Below are positions 12,119-24,464 of a stretch of 64,000 nt of DNA, one piece after another. How positions within the stretch are numbered: position 1 is the stretch's first letter; each line of letters opens with the position of its first letter. This DNA is from Arcuatula senhousia. Its lineage: Eukaryota > Mollusca > Bivalvia > Mytilida > Mytilidae. The stretch is from positions 10,243,501 to 10,307,500 of the forward strand of contig OZ020307.1 in assembly GCA_963971305.1 (NCBI GenBank), read 5' to 3'. Made by a program: the position numbers and the translations under genes. Under the pieces are notes generated by a model. The model did not search any database. It was not told the origin of the DNA and worked only from the letters and a program-made list of their open reading frames with translations.

Positions 12119-12290
12119 CTAGAATGGCGGTCTTCCATGGAAGACGTACATGTATGTCGCCTGCGTCTTAAAATATTCAGTAAACAGAAAGTAGATAAGT
12201 TACAGGCATAAAATTGCTTTACACCATATGATACCATAGGAGGAAGTTGCAATACCAAATATCAAGTGGTTGTGACTTGTACATGTAGTT
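12119..12290 (+). repeat. Dispersed repeat fragment (GTCTTCCATGGAAGAC type)
   Basis: Second direct copy of the sequence at 10911-11060. Both start AACTAGAATGGNGGTCTTCC, then AAACAGNAAGTAGAT and a run of shared bases. No coding content. The rest of 11800-12840 shows nothing I can name. Confidence 0.5.
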
Positions 12291-12852
12291 GCCCGGAAAA
12301 CTGTGACATTATTTTTATGTGAAGCCGCAGGTCGACAACAGATGGTGCTAAAGTAACCCCTATACATGTATATATATGTCACTTCTTCAAAACATTGCAA
12401 GCGACATAAAAATGAAGCAAATATTGATATTTTCTGAGTTTTCAGTGTTTAATTAACGTCATAATATTAAGCATGTTGCCTTTTAGTTATGATAACGTTA
12501 CCCTCTGTACTATCCTCACAGAGAGAATAGTAGGGAGGGTAATGATATTGTAACTAGTTGCTTTCCCCATATGAAATCGATTGAATATTTAAAGTTGGGT
12601 TATCTAATGAATGAATTACATCAAATCCATTGAGATAGTACAAAGTCGACAATTTTTTGAAAATATGGTGCCAATTTCTATACTCCTTTATTTGTTTTTT
12701 TTTTGTTGCTGTTGTTTAGGCAAAATTTTGTATTTGGAATGCCCAATTGGCTTTTGAAGAGTGGAAAAAACAAAAAAAATATTAATTTAAGCAATTTACT
12801 GTATTGTAATACAGTTACTGTACATGGCCGTACATCATGTACCGACACAGGC

Positions 12853-13746
12853 GGTGGTGCCTAAAATGTGTAACCCGTACCCGTACCCGTACCATTTTTG
12901 GCTCATTTACCCGTACCCGTACCCGCACCTGTTTTCAATTTTGGCTCGTAAACAGCGAAAACGCGATGAAACTTTCTGAAATTGCACATGAAGATTTCCG
13001 ATAAGTTATTTAATGAACTGGTATCATTTGTTTTTCAAATCGTTATTCTAAATTTTCAAAAATCGATGATGTTACAAAATTTCGGTGCCTAAAATGTGTA
13101 ACCGGAAGTTAACACTAAGACAAAGGTGCAAAAGAAATGATAATTTTTATCTTCCTTTAAATCTAAATTTTTAATCGTAAATTGGTTTCTTGTAATTGTT
13201 TAATGCTATATTTCATGTTTATCACGAACATTATGGAAATTGACTCTTATATGGATCTATTATATCTTAATATTTACATTAGAAATTATCACTACTTTGG
13301 CCCGAATTTTCTGCGGGCACGGGTAATTTGTAAACAATGGATAAAATCGCGATAGGTCCCTCGAAATAAAGTAAAATAGTGAAACGGGTAGTTATTGTTT
13401 TCAAATAAAACTTTCACATAGTAATTACTGATATATTTTTGTAACTTTTCAGTCATGTTTTGAACAAATCTGTTTCTTATTTGATTAGAAAAGGCCCTGT
13501 ATGTCATCGGGTACGGGTAAATTTTTAACGGAAGTTTCGAGTATAAACAGAAAATATATCAAAATAAGAATATCAGTTTTAATGTTTGGAGGCATATAAA
13601 CATTCAATGTAATATCTTAAAGGTTCTTGATAAATATCACAATGATTGACAACGTTTCCCCTACAGTCGAAGCGATTTTGTGAAATTTTGACAAATCTTG
13701 ATGCGGGTACGGGTACGGGTACGGGTTACACATTTTAGGCACCACC
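12853..13746. mobile_element. Mutator-like non-autonomous DNA transposon (894 bp)
   Basis: Terminal inverted repeats of about 40 bp begin GGTGGTGCCTAAAATGTG and end CACATTTTAGGCACCACC. A perfect 9-bp direct repeat GACACAGGC flanks both ends (12844-12852 and 13747-13755). Tandem ACCCGT motifs continue inside both ends, and partial end copies occur internally near 13083, 13310 and 13506. There is no transposase frame. A 9-bp duplication with long inverted repeats is typical of Mutator-like elements, so the superfamily is inferred. Confidence 0.8.
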
Positions 13747-13755
13747 GACACAGGC

Positions 13756-14310
13756 CTCCACTGACTGTACATAATTCTGCCACCCACCCCGGCATTTCCA
13801 GCCGTCTTCTCATTTCTCAGACATACAATGCATGAAACATGTATAAAATAAATATTGAGATCACCTGTCAAGCTATTAACGATCATTTCAAATCATAGTT
13901 TGTACAATATCGATGATACCTACATGTACCTGGTTTTTTTGCTTCCATGTTTATGTTTTAAAAAAATAAACCGAATCACACGTGCACGTGCTAATTCTCC
14001 GAGTAAAAATAATTCGACAAAATGCCTTGTCAAAATTAGTTATTATGACATATATTGCTTACAAAAACCTCGACAATACTAAATTAAAAGGTGGAAAAGC
14101 AACTTATATAAATTTATTGTCATAATAAAACTCAATGCATTTACAATCAAATGGTATCTCGTGCGCGGATTAATATTTTTGTTTTGCAACAGTCAATTTA
14201 TAATTTCGTTTGAAGTTTGACATCGTTTCGGTTGCCCGGCTGGTGTTTATGGGAATGGCAACACGCTCCACGTTTATATCGGATCTCCTGTACTTAGCGA
14301 TCACAGGATA
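13756..14310. other. No feature recognised
   Basis: AT-rich DNA with a short CACGTGCACGTG palindrome near 13980. No exon with convincing splice sites. Confidence 0.4.
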
Positions 14311-14355
14311 TGTCGAGTAAAAGCAGATTGTACAAATTTAGATACTTTCCTGTAA
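14311..14355 (+). CDS. Weak candidate first coding exon
   Basis: ATG at 14311 encodes MSSKSRLYKFRYFP and runs straight into a consensus GTAAGT donor in phase 0. The next plausible plus-strand exon (15399) needs phase 1, so at least one more exon would be required. It may be chance. Confidence 0.15.
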   Translation, partial: CRVKADCTNLDTFL

Positions 14356-14566
14356 GTAGTTTGTTGAGAAATCAGCCAATAAATACAAACAAAAACCACA
14401 GGGGCTTGTGTACAGTAAAAAAATGAAAATCCCCCTTTATACCCTTTCAGTGCAAAAACTGTACGGACCAGCATGAAGCTTTATTTCCACACACACATGT
14501 AAAATTATAGAGGCTCCATGTACACATGCACATCATACATGTCATACCAGAGCATCAGTGATTTAT

Positions 14567-14647
14567 GTGGGGGCGGGATGTGTGGGTAGAGGGGGCAGGG
14601 AACAGGGGTGGAAGGGTCGGGGAGCGGAGGTGGAGGGAGCGGGGGAA
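14567..14647 (+). other. G-rich tract
   Basis: About 80 nt of nearly pure purine with many GGG and GGGG runs, in a window that is otherwise AT-rich. It has the base composition to form G-quadruplexes. No repeat unit or gene is evident. Confidence 0.6.
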
Positions 14648-15140
14648 GAAGACCCCCTGCCTGAAACATTTATATTAACAATAACATGAGTCTTAAATAT
14701 ATGGGGGGTCCTGATCACGGTTCACAGAAAATTAGATATTGGATCGGAGTTCACAGGAAATACAAATGTAACCAAAATTTCCCAAATCACAATTCACAGG
14801 GTATATTGCCACTGTGGAGATCTTTGGAGGCATTAATCACAGATCACGGAAAATTATTTGAACCGAAAACGGTTCACAGACTGCCTTCAATTCATCAAAG
14901 TTTATGAATAATTGTTTGCCTTAAATCATACATGTACATGTAGTTCACAGAAAATTTAAATGAACGATCACGCATCACAATTAAAATTACCACATCGGCC
15001 CCCTCATATATCTGTGAAAGACATGTGAAGGCATTGGTACTTTGTCCGGAATTCTTATCTTTATGAAGACAGAAGTTATTATAAAACTATGAAATTATTA
15101 AACAGGATATAATGTAGATCTAAAGATATTTGTGGTACAT

Positions 15141-15300
15141 GGTGCCTAAAATGTGTAACCCATACCCATACAAGCACTCAGAATTTCACATTTTCGCTTC
15201 GACTGTAGAGGAAATGATGTCAATCATTGTGATATTTGACAAGATCCTTTTATAATTATAGCATTGATTGTAATATTTTATATATATCTCCAAACATCAA
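15141..15300. mobile_element. Fragment of the Mutator-like element of 12853-13746
   Basis: GGTGCCTAAAATGTGTAACCC and the following sequence (TCGCTTCGACTGTAG, TCAATCATTGTGATATTT) match the right end of the complete element at 13570-13746 in reverse complement. Only one end is present. Confidence 0.65.
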
Positions 15301-15398
15301 AAAATTGATGTACAAATTTATTTTATGTTTTTACATGATCAATCTTAAACATGTTAAAAGCAACATAAACATTGTATTACTTATTAATCTACTTTTAG

Positions 15399-15540
15399 AA
15401 ATTATCAGTGCCAGTACTACAGTTTGGAAGTCCATGCTAACAGTTGATGATGAGACTTCTGGGAGTCTTTGTCAGATGGTGATAGACAAAGATTTGTCTC
15501 TTGATCAAGTTGATGAATTGGATAAGGTAGCCTACCGTAG
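15399..15540 (+). CDS. Exon of an unrecognised plus-strand gene
   Basis: A strong acceptor (TTAATCTACTTTTAG) opens a 142-nt frame encoding IISASTTVWKSMLTVDDETS, then GSLCQMVIDKDLSLDQVDEL and DKVAYRR. The GTTTAC donor is in phase 2 and joins in frame with the exon at 16220. The acidic, helical-looking sequence resembles real coding sequence, but I do not recognise the family. An inner donor (GATAAG|GTAGCC) gives the wrong phase. Confidence 0.5.
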
Positions 15541-16219
15541 GTTTACTATTTTTCATATAGCAACTAAGCCTCATACATGTAAAAACAAAATTAATGGACC
15601 AATTATATTTATAATTACTCCTATTGGATTTTAATAATTGTACATGTACATGATGTATCTTATGTATTTAGTTGAGATTTTGCAGGATTGCTTAATGTAA
15701 TTATATAACATATATAAGTCATCATATGACTTAATCATATCAGTTTGAAACATCATTTTGATTTTACCATTAATTTTTGTACGAGTAAGTTATTGGACTT
15801 TATCCACTTCGTTTATTTAAGGACATATAGAAACACTTTAATACATCATGTACATGTATTGTAAATGTAATGCAAGAAGCAATAAGGTACAGGGGCAACC
15901 AAATATCAAAAGTCAGAAATTTCAAAGAAGAAAAAAAACAGATAATGTGAACTACAAAGACAACACAAAGAAACAAACAACAAAAAATTACAAACAACAA
16001 CTGAATGACAATTAGCAGTGCCAATTCAAGTTGCAACTTTGCTGAAACTGCTCAACAGATTTTAATGAAATTTTGTAGGCTATCCTTTCATATATTATTC
16101 TTTGTCCTCTTATATACAGACAAATTGTCTTTATATTAAACTAATGTTAAGCTCGATTACATATGTAATTGCTGTTTATAAATTAAGCTCAACATGCATA
16201 TTTATTATTTTGCTTTCAG

Positions 16220-16291
16220 AAAACCAGAATTAAACAGCTTCATCAAGAAGTTTAACAATGAATGGACAAATTCAAAAGGAATTGCTTTGAG
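16220..16291 (+). CDS. Next exon of the same unrecognised gene
   Basis: Acceptor TTTTGCTTTCAG, then 72 nt in phase 2 encoding KPELNSFIKKFNNEWTNSKG and IALR, then donor GTGATT. Joined with 15399-15540 it reads VAYRRKPELNSFIKKFN without a break. A following acceptor at 17807 would give an immediate stop (AG|A TAA), which could end the protein there. It does not join in phase to the astacin exon at 24567, so it is probably a separate gene. Confidence 0.5.
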
Positions 16292-16594
16292 GTGATTATA
16301 TTTGTGTTATTTTGAGGACATTTAAATGATATTTTGCACAGTTGTTGAGTACAATAAAATACAGGTCAAGTTTAATTTTCAGGATGATCTGAAAAACATT
16401 ATTGAAGATTTGCCACTTTGTAAATTTTCAAAATTTGAAAATGATGAAATTTCTGGTCTAAGAAAGATACCTCATTTCTTTTCTGTCTCTATATAGATGT
16501 ATAGTATATACAGTATAATATACAAATACATTTAACTATTGATGAATATTGTGGTTGGGTATCATTTAATGTCCCATTAGATGCCATATTTTCA

Positions 16595-17010
16595 GCTCAT
16601 GTGAGCTAGCTATTACCATCACTTGGTGTCCATTAGCAATTTTTCAAAAATATTCTCTTAATCTACTGAATTGAATTTGATGAAACTTGGTATGATTGAT
16701 CCTTAGGGTGTCCTGCACAAAACTTGCGTTTCAATTTTTGTTTAGATTCGTCACAATGCAGATAGAGAAAAGTTGTTGCTTGCTTAAAAAACAGCTTGTT
16801 TAGCTCTACGAAAGTCTCCATAGGGTCAAGGTTGTCAGATGACCCTTTATATGGGTTATGGTCTTTTAATAGCAGTGTATCATGTTTTTTGGCTTATAGA
16901 ATGAAAACCATTGCAGATACATGTATAGAAAAGCTATTGCTTTCTTCAATGTTCAGCTCATTTAGCTCTATAAAAGTCTCCATAGGGTCAAGGTGGACAG
17001 ATTACCTTTA
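16595..17010 (-). mobile_element. Truncated tandem-core element fragment (AGCTCA...TGAGCT family)
   Basis: AGCTCATGTGAGCTAGCTATT and CACTTGGTGTCC match the hairpin end of the element at 35761-37298. Two degenerate core units follow (TAGCTCTACGAAAGTCTCCATAG at 16801; a second near 16970). No microsatellite remains. Confidence 0.5.
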
Positions 17011-17146
17011 AAATATATATATTATATGACATGTACAAGTAAGCAGTGGTCTTAGAACTGAATATATTTCATGATAAACTGGGATTTTTTTTCACTGAGA
17101 ACTGCCTGTATTTCCCTAGTGTCAATGTTGTAGAAAAATTGAAATA

Positions 17147-17259
17147 CAGTCTGATTAAAATACAGACCTTCAATGTCGCTCCCCCCTTTTTTTGCTTGTC
17201 CGAGCGGACAAGCAAAAAAAGGGGGAGCGACATTGAAGGTCTGTATTTTAATCAGACTG
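17147..17259. mobile_element. 113-bp near-perfect snap-back MITE with 9-bp target duplication
   Basis: Two arms of about 55 bp are perfect inverses except for one extra C. They start CAGTCTGATTAAAATACAG and meet at GCTTGTCCGAGCGGACAAGC. The direct repeat ATTGAAATA flanks both sides (17138-17146 and 17260-17268). The duplication length resembles Mutator-like insertions. No coding capacity; the apparent open frames on both strands are the palindrome. Confidence 0.85.
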
Positions 17260-17268
17260 ATTGAAATA

Positions 17269-19596
17269 TAACATACCATAATATACAAATGAAGTATCCC
17301 TATCACACAATTCATGCTTAGTATTATGAAATAGGTGTATTTAGAATAATCAACAGGATATATTGTATCTTTATTCGAAATCTTGATGTATTGGACTTTG
17401 ATGATATTTTGAGTTTATGAATAAATAAATCAATTTAATACATATAAATTGCCGAAAAATACAAAGAATATTTGTACAAGACACAAACCTTGGAAACAGG
17501 TAGAAATATGAGTCACTGCCATATTTTATGACAATTAGATTTTTAACAAAAAAATAGATAAGTTGATCATTGAAAAACATCCAATTTGACTTTGAACATA
17601 ATCAGAATTTAACCAGATTTGTTAATCTCATTTGTTTATCAGTGACAGTGGCTGTGTGTCCATCCTCATATTTATCATTAGATGGAATTACAGAGACATT
17701 GAGTATACAAAGTTTAATATTTTTAGCATTTGATTAGATAAATCATTTTTTATGTCAGCATTACTTTTTTACCTCGAATTTCATATCTTTTAATCTTATA
17801 TTTACAGATAAAGAATTTTCAACTTTGGAGATAATAAATGTAAATAAACATTGCCCAATTCGGATCAAGAACTGTAGCAGCATTACCTGATCAACCAGCA
17901 AGACAGATGTTCAAAATATTTAACAATATTTAAATTATTTTGCAATGAAATCACAGAGTCCATTGTTATTAATTTTAAAATTAGTTGAAATCATTTCTTC
18001 TTTACAAAATATTAAATGCTGTTTATTTCTTTTATTTATTAAAAATAATCAGGAAGGAAAACATTTGAAAAGAAAATTCAACTTCATTGAAGAAGAATAA
18101 TTTCATCTACATGTAAAGGCCATATGAACTATTGTGAATCACTTTGCATCAGTGGTCAGTTCTACTTTTTAGAAGTCTTCTCTTTTCAAACATGTCAAAT
18201 GACTGGACCAAGGGGAAAAATACATGTTGTGGTTTCTCAGTATGTTCCTTGAAATGTTGTTCATAAAACAATGGCATTGAGTCATAGCTGAAAATAAAAC
18301 AAAGTCTTCAGCACATTAAGGGGGTACCCAACACTTATGCTAAAATAAAATTTTGTCGTATAATTTTCCTGAAAATTAGCAAAAATATTCACTTTGAATA
18401 AATAAATAAATTGGCAAAAACTAAAGAAATTCAAACCATAGGTTTCTTTTTGTTGAACATAATGGAGTTTCAACATTTCCTATTTTGATCATTTAGAAGC
18501 TTGATTTCTTTGATTAAATGTAATTAACTAAAATGTTCAAAGGATTTTTTAGAGTTATCTACCTTAGTTGTTCTGTATCCCCTTTAAAAAATTGAAAAAA
18601 AATCTTAACAATATTGATTATATTTCTCAGTTTTAAGGTGGTACAGTGCTAAAGAAGTGAAATGTTATATTGATTATAAATGTGCAATGTACATTAAGGT
18701 TAATGAAGACACCTTGACTGAAAAAAATTCTTTCATTGACACTTTAATTTTTTTATATCTTGTTTTTTTTTTGTTCTGTCAAACATTATCTCCATTCCTA
18801 TAAGATAGAATAAAACAAAACAAAAAATCTGTCACCAGCTTAGATTTTTTCCTAACATTCAACCATTGCTCATTTAGGGTCAGTAGTGACATGAATTATC
18901 TCAAGAGGTGAATGGTGGAATCTCTAAATAAATAGATATCTATTACTCATTTTAATGAATTCAAATATTTTTAATATTCTATTATTGTCTTGATGGCCAT
19001 TTGTCTTTATTTAGTACAACAGTCATGCATTTGATACCTGTCCTTAATTACCTTAAAACCAAAATATGTAAGAGATGTACTTAATTTTTCTGAGTTTGAG
19101 GAATAAATGAAGGTTGTCTTTTTTATACATTTTATGTCATTATATGGAGATTTGTATAGCCATTGTAATTTAACCATGAGTTGAGCATCTTTACTCATTT
19201 CAACAATTATTTGAAATTTTTAATGTGTTGATACAATCTTTTGGATCAGTTAATCCTAGCCAATTGGCAATTCCCTAGTTTAATATAGAAAAGTAAAAGT
19301 GAGAAAATATTCATTTTCCCAAAATAATTACATGATATATTGAAACTCAAACTGAACTAAAAGCAAATTTTGTACTCTTAGAAAACTTATTTAAAAATTA
19401 ATTTTGTAATAAAATTTCATGATTTTATTTTTTATTTTTTTCTATAGTGTATCTGTGATAATACAAATTGTTATTTATTAATGATTTATTTTTATTAAAA
19501 TGTACTACTTTGTATGTTTTTCATTGCACTTAATATATAGTGAAAAAAAAGTAATACTTTTTTAGATAGCTATTATTTCAGTATTTTAATTTCCTA
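17269..19596. other. No feature recognised
   Basis: AT-rich DNA without convincing exons, tandem repeats or elements. A possible acceptor at 17807 (TATATTTACAG) is the only hint of a continuation of the gene at 15399. Confidence 0.4.
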
Positions 19597-19619
19597 GTCT
19601 GAAATATTCACATTAAAGG

Positions 19620-19763
19620 GTATGAATATTGAGTACAAAACCAATTTTAACACAAGTGGCTTACTGCATAGAAGATCCTGTAGGAATCGAACCAAGTTGT
19701 CAAGCAAGAGTTCAGTTGGAAAGCCAACTATAATCCCGAAAGCCCTCCCTATCAAAAACAACA
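19620..19763 (-). mobile_element. Possible tRNA-derived SINE remnant
   Basis: On the minus strand, GGTTCGATTCC (19683-19693) is an exact match to the Pol III B-box consensus GGTTCGANTCC. It lies about 40 nt downstream of an A-box-like TATAGTTGGC. The T-arm does not pair cleanly, so a functional tRNA is unlikely. An open plus-strand frame with splice-like ends overlaps it and is listed as rejected. Confidence 0.3.
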
Positions 19764-20001
19764 GGTGACCATCAGTAGTCGTTTCTTGGTAAATTGTAAT
19801 TTTTATAGACATGCAAGTTGTTTTTTTTTTATCTAATACCTTATCACATGCACGAATGAAAAATAAAGAGTTGTGAAATAAGTGTACGCTTATAAGTGCA
19901 CAGTATAAACGAGCACAAGGCCAGCAATTTTACTCTATGCATCCATTCTTCAAGGTTTTTGACAGTTGAATAATTATCAAGCTTTCCATGGCTGATTTCA
20001 G

Positions 20002-20440
20002 ATGTTTGGATACCAGCATCCAGACTTATTTTTGGATGCCAGCATCCAGACTTTTTGGGATGCCAGCATCCAGACTTATTTTTGGATGCCAGCATCCAGA
20101 CTTATATTTGGATGCCAGCATCCAGACTTATATTGGGATGCCAGCATCCAGCCTTTTTTGAAGTCAGCATCCAGACTGATTGGGATGCCAGCATCCAGAT
20201 TTTTTGGGGATGCCAGCATCCAGACTGATTGGGATGCCAGCATCCAGATTTTTTTGGGATGCCAGCATCCAGATTTTTTGGGATCTGGCTTTCTATATCT
20301 ATTAAAGATAAAATAGGATGCCAGCATCCAGTCCTATAGAATGGGATGCCAGCATCCAGCCCTATAGAATGGGATGTTAGAATCCAGTCAAATAGGGAAA
20401 TGTCAGCATCTAGTCAAATTGAGATGCCATTATCTATTGA
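20002..20440. repeat. GGATGC-core minisatellite, copy 2 (inverse)
   Basis: About twelve 26-35 bp units of GGATGCCAGCATCCAG plus a short T-rich spacer, decaying at the right end. The core is the reverse complement of that at 3266-3632. The shared flank at 20905-20938 is also inverted. Confidence 0.85.
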
Positions 20441-20987
20441 ATCTATAAATCCCAGCCTCCAAAATATTTTGAGATGCTACAATGAATTTAAAAATTGATA
20501 TTTGCATCCAGAAAAACTTGAAATGCTATACACAACAGAAAAAACAGAAATGAGTCATAAAAAAGTGGTTTACAGTTATGTTTGCAATAAGTAGTAAATT
20601 TAGTCAATTTCCATGGAAAAAAACAAGGTAAAGTAACATTGTCATTAAAATATTTAAAAAGAGCATACTTTTATCCCTGAGAGTGACCATTATGGTTTTC
20701 AAGCATCTATACAAAAATTAAACGCACAAAAATAATCTTCCACACCTTAGTATTGCATCCATAAGGCTGAAAGAAATTCTTCATCCAATAAAAAATGCAA
20801 TATCTGGAACATTTTTCATTCAATTTGCAAATTTCACCATAATAACAACCAAATTAACCAAAGAAACACCATTATCAAGAAATTATATGCAAAGTAGCAT
20901 ATGAGAATTTTAAATTTTAATTGAGAACCCATTAGTTGTCACCAAAGTCGTTTCATTCCCCGTAAATTAACTCCCCACCAAAAAATA

Positions 20988-21064
20988 ACATGTACAGTTG
21001 ATGTCTGACATCCTCTTAACTGGACAACATGTACGGTTGATGTCTGACATCCTCTTAACTGGAC
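20988..21064. repeat. Two-copy direct repeat of 38 bp
   Basis: AACATGTACNGTTGATGTCTG and the following bases to CTTAACTGGAC occur twice side by side. No coding meaning. Confidence 0.8.
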
Positions 21065-21189
21065 CAGAGACCATATATAGGATTTCTGACTGGACCCTTT
21101 TAGCATCAAGAAAATTGTGTAACCATGACCTGTTATAGCCAGCGGCGGGTCTAGATGGGGGCGTAAGGGGCATATGTCCCCCATATTGA

Positions 21190-23150
21190 ATGAGTTTTAA
21201 AAAAACTTAAGTATGTTGTTCCGGGGGATGTTGTTGCCCTGGGTGGGGGAGTTACTGTAAATTTGAATAGGTGAATCGTATCTTTCTGGCATATATTCCG
21301 GCAGATTCAGGTAGTAAAATATTTTGTTGTTGTGGGGTGTGCCATAAGTCTTGGACTCTTCAGTTTGTTCGTCTGTCACACTTTGCGTTTTTGTTTGATT
21401 TCTCAGGAACTACAAACATATATCTTCAATCATGATATCATCATGAAATTTTGTACACTAGTCTACTTCATAATATGAAAAATATTAAGGGCTGAACATT
21501 GCAGCAATAAATGACTCTTTAATTAATATGCTTTGCCTGAGCAACAAAGCTGCGACAAAGCTGCAATGGGCCATTATGGGGGTACCTGTGTCATTCAGTG
21601 TGACACATTCCTCAATTTTAGATAATCACTAATCGTATGTATTTTCTGCCTAATGTATTACATTTCACATCAATTTTACTGAAATTCAAAATATTTTGGC
21701 TGAAAGGAATGGTGCCTACCCCTTGGAACCCCCTGTATCTGTCAATGTTGTGGGTTGAGTGCCAAAGTTGTACCCGTGTTATGTAAATGTAATCTGTTAT
21801 TGTAATCACTATCAGCATTGTCATGTTAAAATGTACATTCCTTAAAAAGAATAATCTGGAAACCCAATAATTCAATGTTAAAAATGCTAAAATCCAGGAG
21901 CTAAAGAGATTTGTCTTCTTTCTCGATAAGTTCCAAATAACATTGTCTACCATGTATACCAAATAATGGGGATATGGTCTACAGATTCTCTGTTGAAACA
22001 TGGTATAGTTGTATGCATGTAACACTTTTATTATAAATCAGACATATGAAATATTAATATCATTGGAAAGAGAAAATCCTGTTGCAAATAAAGTTGTCAG
22101 TTTAAAATATCTTTACATTCTTTAAAAGGTGCCCCTTGCATGCTTTAGAAATCTTATAAATTTTATTTTAATTTTCATTAATTCCTTTCTAATTTAGTAG
22201 CATTATATTAGATAGCAGAGAGAAAATTAGCAGAATAAAAGAGTATTTTTTAGATAATTAGGCAAATTTGAGACTAGTAATAACCTGTTTAAGGTTACAC
22301 AACTTCCTATTAAAATTTGTTAAATTTGACACCCGCCCTCGATAAGTGCAGACAAGAAAATTTGTTTATTGAACATGTGACCAATTTCAATCAGATTGTG
22401 AGGATTTGAATTTTTCATCGGTTTTGTTTTATTAAAAGCAAAGTAAAAAGTAAAGCTGTAAAAGAATTATACCATCCCATTCCCCAAAGACTTGGCTGTC
22501 TAACAATATCAATATAATTACATTTCTAATTCCATGTCCAAGTTTACTCGTGTTTTTCACAGTGACAGCACTGTTATTTTAGCCAATTTCTTATGTTTAA
22601 AAGGACATTTCATATCATCTTTAGGCTTGTTATTACCATGTCAATTTTTTTGTATTATATGTTTTACATTATAGTGAAAATTCACAGAGGAAAGAACATT
22701 TTGAGGTCAAATAGTCCTGGATCTACCACTTTTAGAAGCGATTTAATGTTATAAATTCATTTCTCTAACTGTTGTGCATTATTATCTAGTTCTCGCGAGA
22801 CAAGACTATTTTGCGTATCACACTCCGCACGATGTGATATGCAATTTCAAGAGATTTGATTGGCTGTCTGTGCGAGACACCGCAGTTAGATAAGCATCTC
22901 GTGGAAAGCGTGCTTACTTTTGTTTGAACACCTGTTGATCTCGCTTGAATAAAAAGACAAATAAAATATATCAAAAAATGTACTTAAACTTTTGTTTTAT
23001 TATAAAGTCTACTTTTAATTAAAATTAATTAAAAAAAGGTGGTACTTTTTTATTTGACTACTTTTTTCGCATGTTTGCTAAACCATGTAAAGGATTATTT
23101 TCGTATTAGTTAAATTGAATAAGTAATTTTGGCCCATACTTTCACGTAAG
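21190..23150. other. No gene recognised
   Basis: No convincing exon. Open frames here lack splice contexts and family resemblance. The missing signal-peptide exon of the astacin gene should lie somewhere upstream of 24567, but I could not identify it. Confidence 0.4.
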
Positions 23151-23164
23151 ACAGTTAGAGAAAA

Positions 23165-23317
23165 AGGTTTCACAACTACAAGCAATGAGATATGGATTTT
23201 TATCACACTCGATAGATATTTGTCAAAGGAAACTCCATATGCTCGTTTCCTAATTTGACAAATATCTAACTCGATGTGATAAAAATCCATATCTCATCAC
23301 TCATAGTTGTGAAACCT
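23165..23317. mobile_element. Foldback MITE
   Basis: Arms of about 65 bp are inverse copies (AGGTTTCACAACTA...TAGTTGTGAAACCT, with GATATGGATTTTTATCACA and its complement inside). They enclose a 20-nt centre with a GGAAA/TTTCC pair. No clear target duplication. Confidence 0.75.
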
Positions 23318-23700
23318 GTATGTCTATTTTATTTAACTGATGAAACTCATTGATTTTAGCATATATGTAACCCTGCTAGTAACAGCTTGGTTGAAATTCT
23401 AACCCTTTTCTACACCTTGAAGCCTGTAAAAAACAGACCCTATATTGCGACACACCCCTACCATTGATTATATAGGAAGTAACCCCGGGTCATTTTACTT
23501 CTATGACTTTGAACATAGTCAATTTAGTTGATACATTACATTGTACATTAATTTGGTAATTATTTAAAGAAAAGTTTACTACCAAAATATTTTCTTCTTA
23601 GTTCAGCCAGGTAAATGGCCAGTGGCAGATCCACGGAAATGCTCTATGGGTATGATCACTAATCCCAGGGAGATAATATGCCCTTTTTAACATAACTAGT

Positions 23701-24464
23701 TATGTCTCCACCCACTGTTGTGGGGAGACATATTGTTTTTGTCCTGTCCATCTGTCAGTCTGTCTGTCCCTCACAAAGTTTGTCAGCACAATTCCACTGA
23801 AACTACTGAATAGAATTCAATGAAACTTGGTATATAGGAAGGACACTATATTTAGTTGTGCTTTTTACCAGGAAATATTGATCAAATTTTTGTGGGAGCT
23901 ACAACCCTTTGAACTTCAAAATTAGCTTAAAATCCTCATTTATCATCTTGTCAGCACAACTCCTCTGAAACTACAGAACTGAATTCAATGAAACTTGGTA
24001 TATGGGAAGGACACCATATGCAGTTGAGCATATTACCAGGAAATTTTAATACTCAAATTTTTGTTGGAGTTATGGTCCTCTGAACTTAGAAATTTGCTGA
24101 AAATCCTCATTTATCATCCTGTTAACGTATTCTCTTTGAAACTAATAAATGAGTTCAAAGAAACTTGGTATTTTAGGAAGGATTCCATATGTTTTTGTGC
24201 ATACTGCCAGGAAATTTTGATCCTCAAGCTTTTGTGGGAGTTATAATGGCCCTTTGAACTTAGAAATTTGCTGACAATCCTCATTTATCATATTGTCAGT
24301 GCAACTCCTCTGAAACTAAAGAACCGAATTCAACAAAACTTGGTATAGAGGAAGGACTTCATATATAGTTGTGGATGTTCCCAGGAATTTTTTTCCTCAA
24401 TTTTTTGTGGGAGTTAAGGCCTTTTGAACTTCCAACTTTTTTGGAGAAACGGGGGGGAAACATT
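23701..24464 (-). mobile_element. Tandem-core, hairpin-ended element G (minus orientation)
   Basis: It begins with the stem-loop TATGTCTCCAC...GTGGGGAGACATA (23701-23731), then a GTCTGTCTGTC microsatellite. Four ~178-bp units follow (CCTCTGAAACTA, GAAACTTGGTATA, TTTTTGTGGGAG). The GGGGGGGAAACATTG end is inverse to the left. It belongs to the same ATGTCTCC end family as element B but with a different core. Confidence 0.6.

Noticed and set aside
13867..13905. Minus-strand MIVNSLTG followed by a GTGATC donor
   Set aside because: Phase 1 exit does not fit the exon at 11797, which needs phase 0. It is too short to support alone.
19597..19763. A plus-strand exon encoding SEIFTLKGMNIEYKTN and a basic tail, with a good acceptor and GTGACC donor
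   Set aside because: Phase does not fit either neighbour (16291 or 24567). The same bases hold an exact Pol III B-box on the minus strand, so a SINE remnant is more likely.
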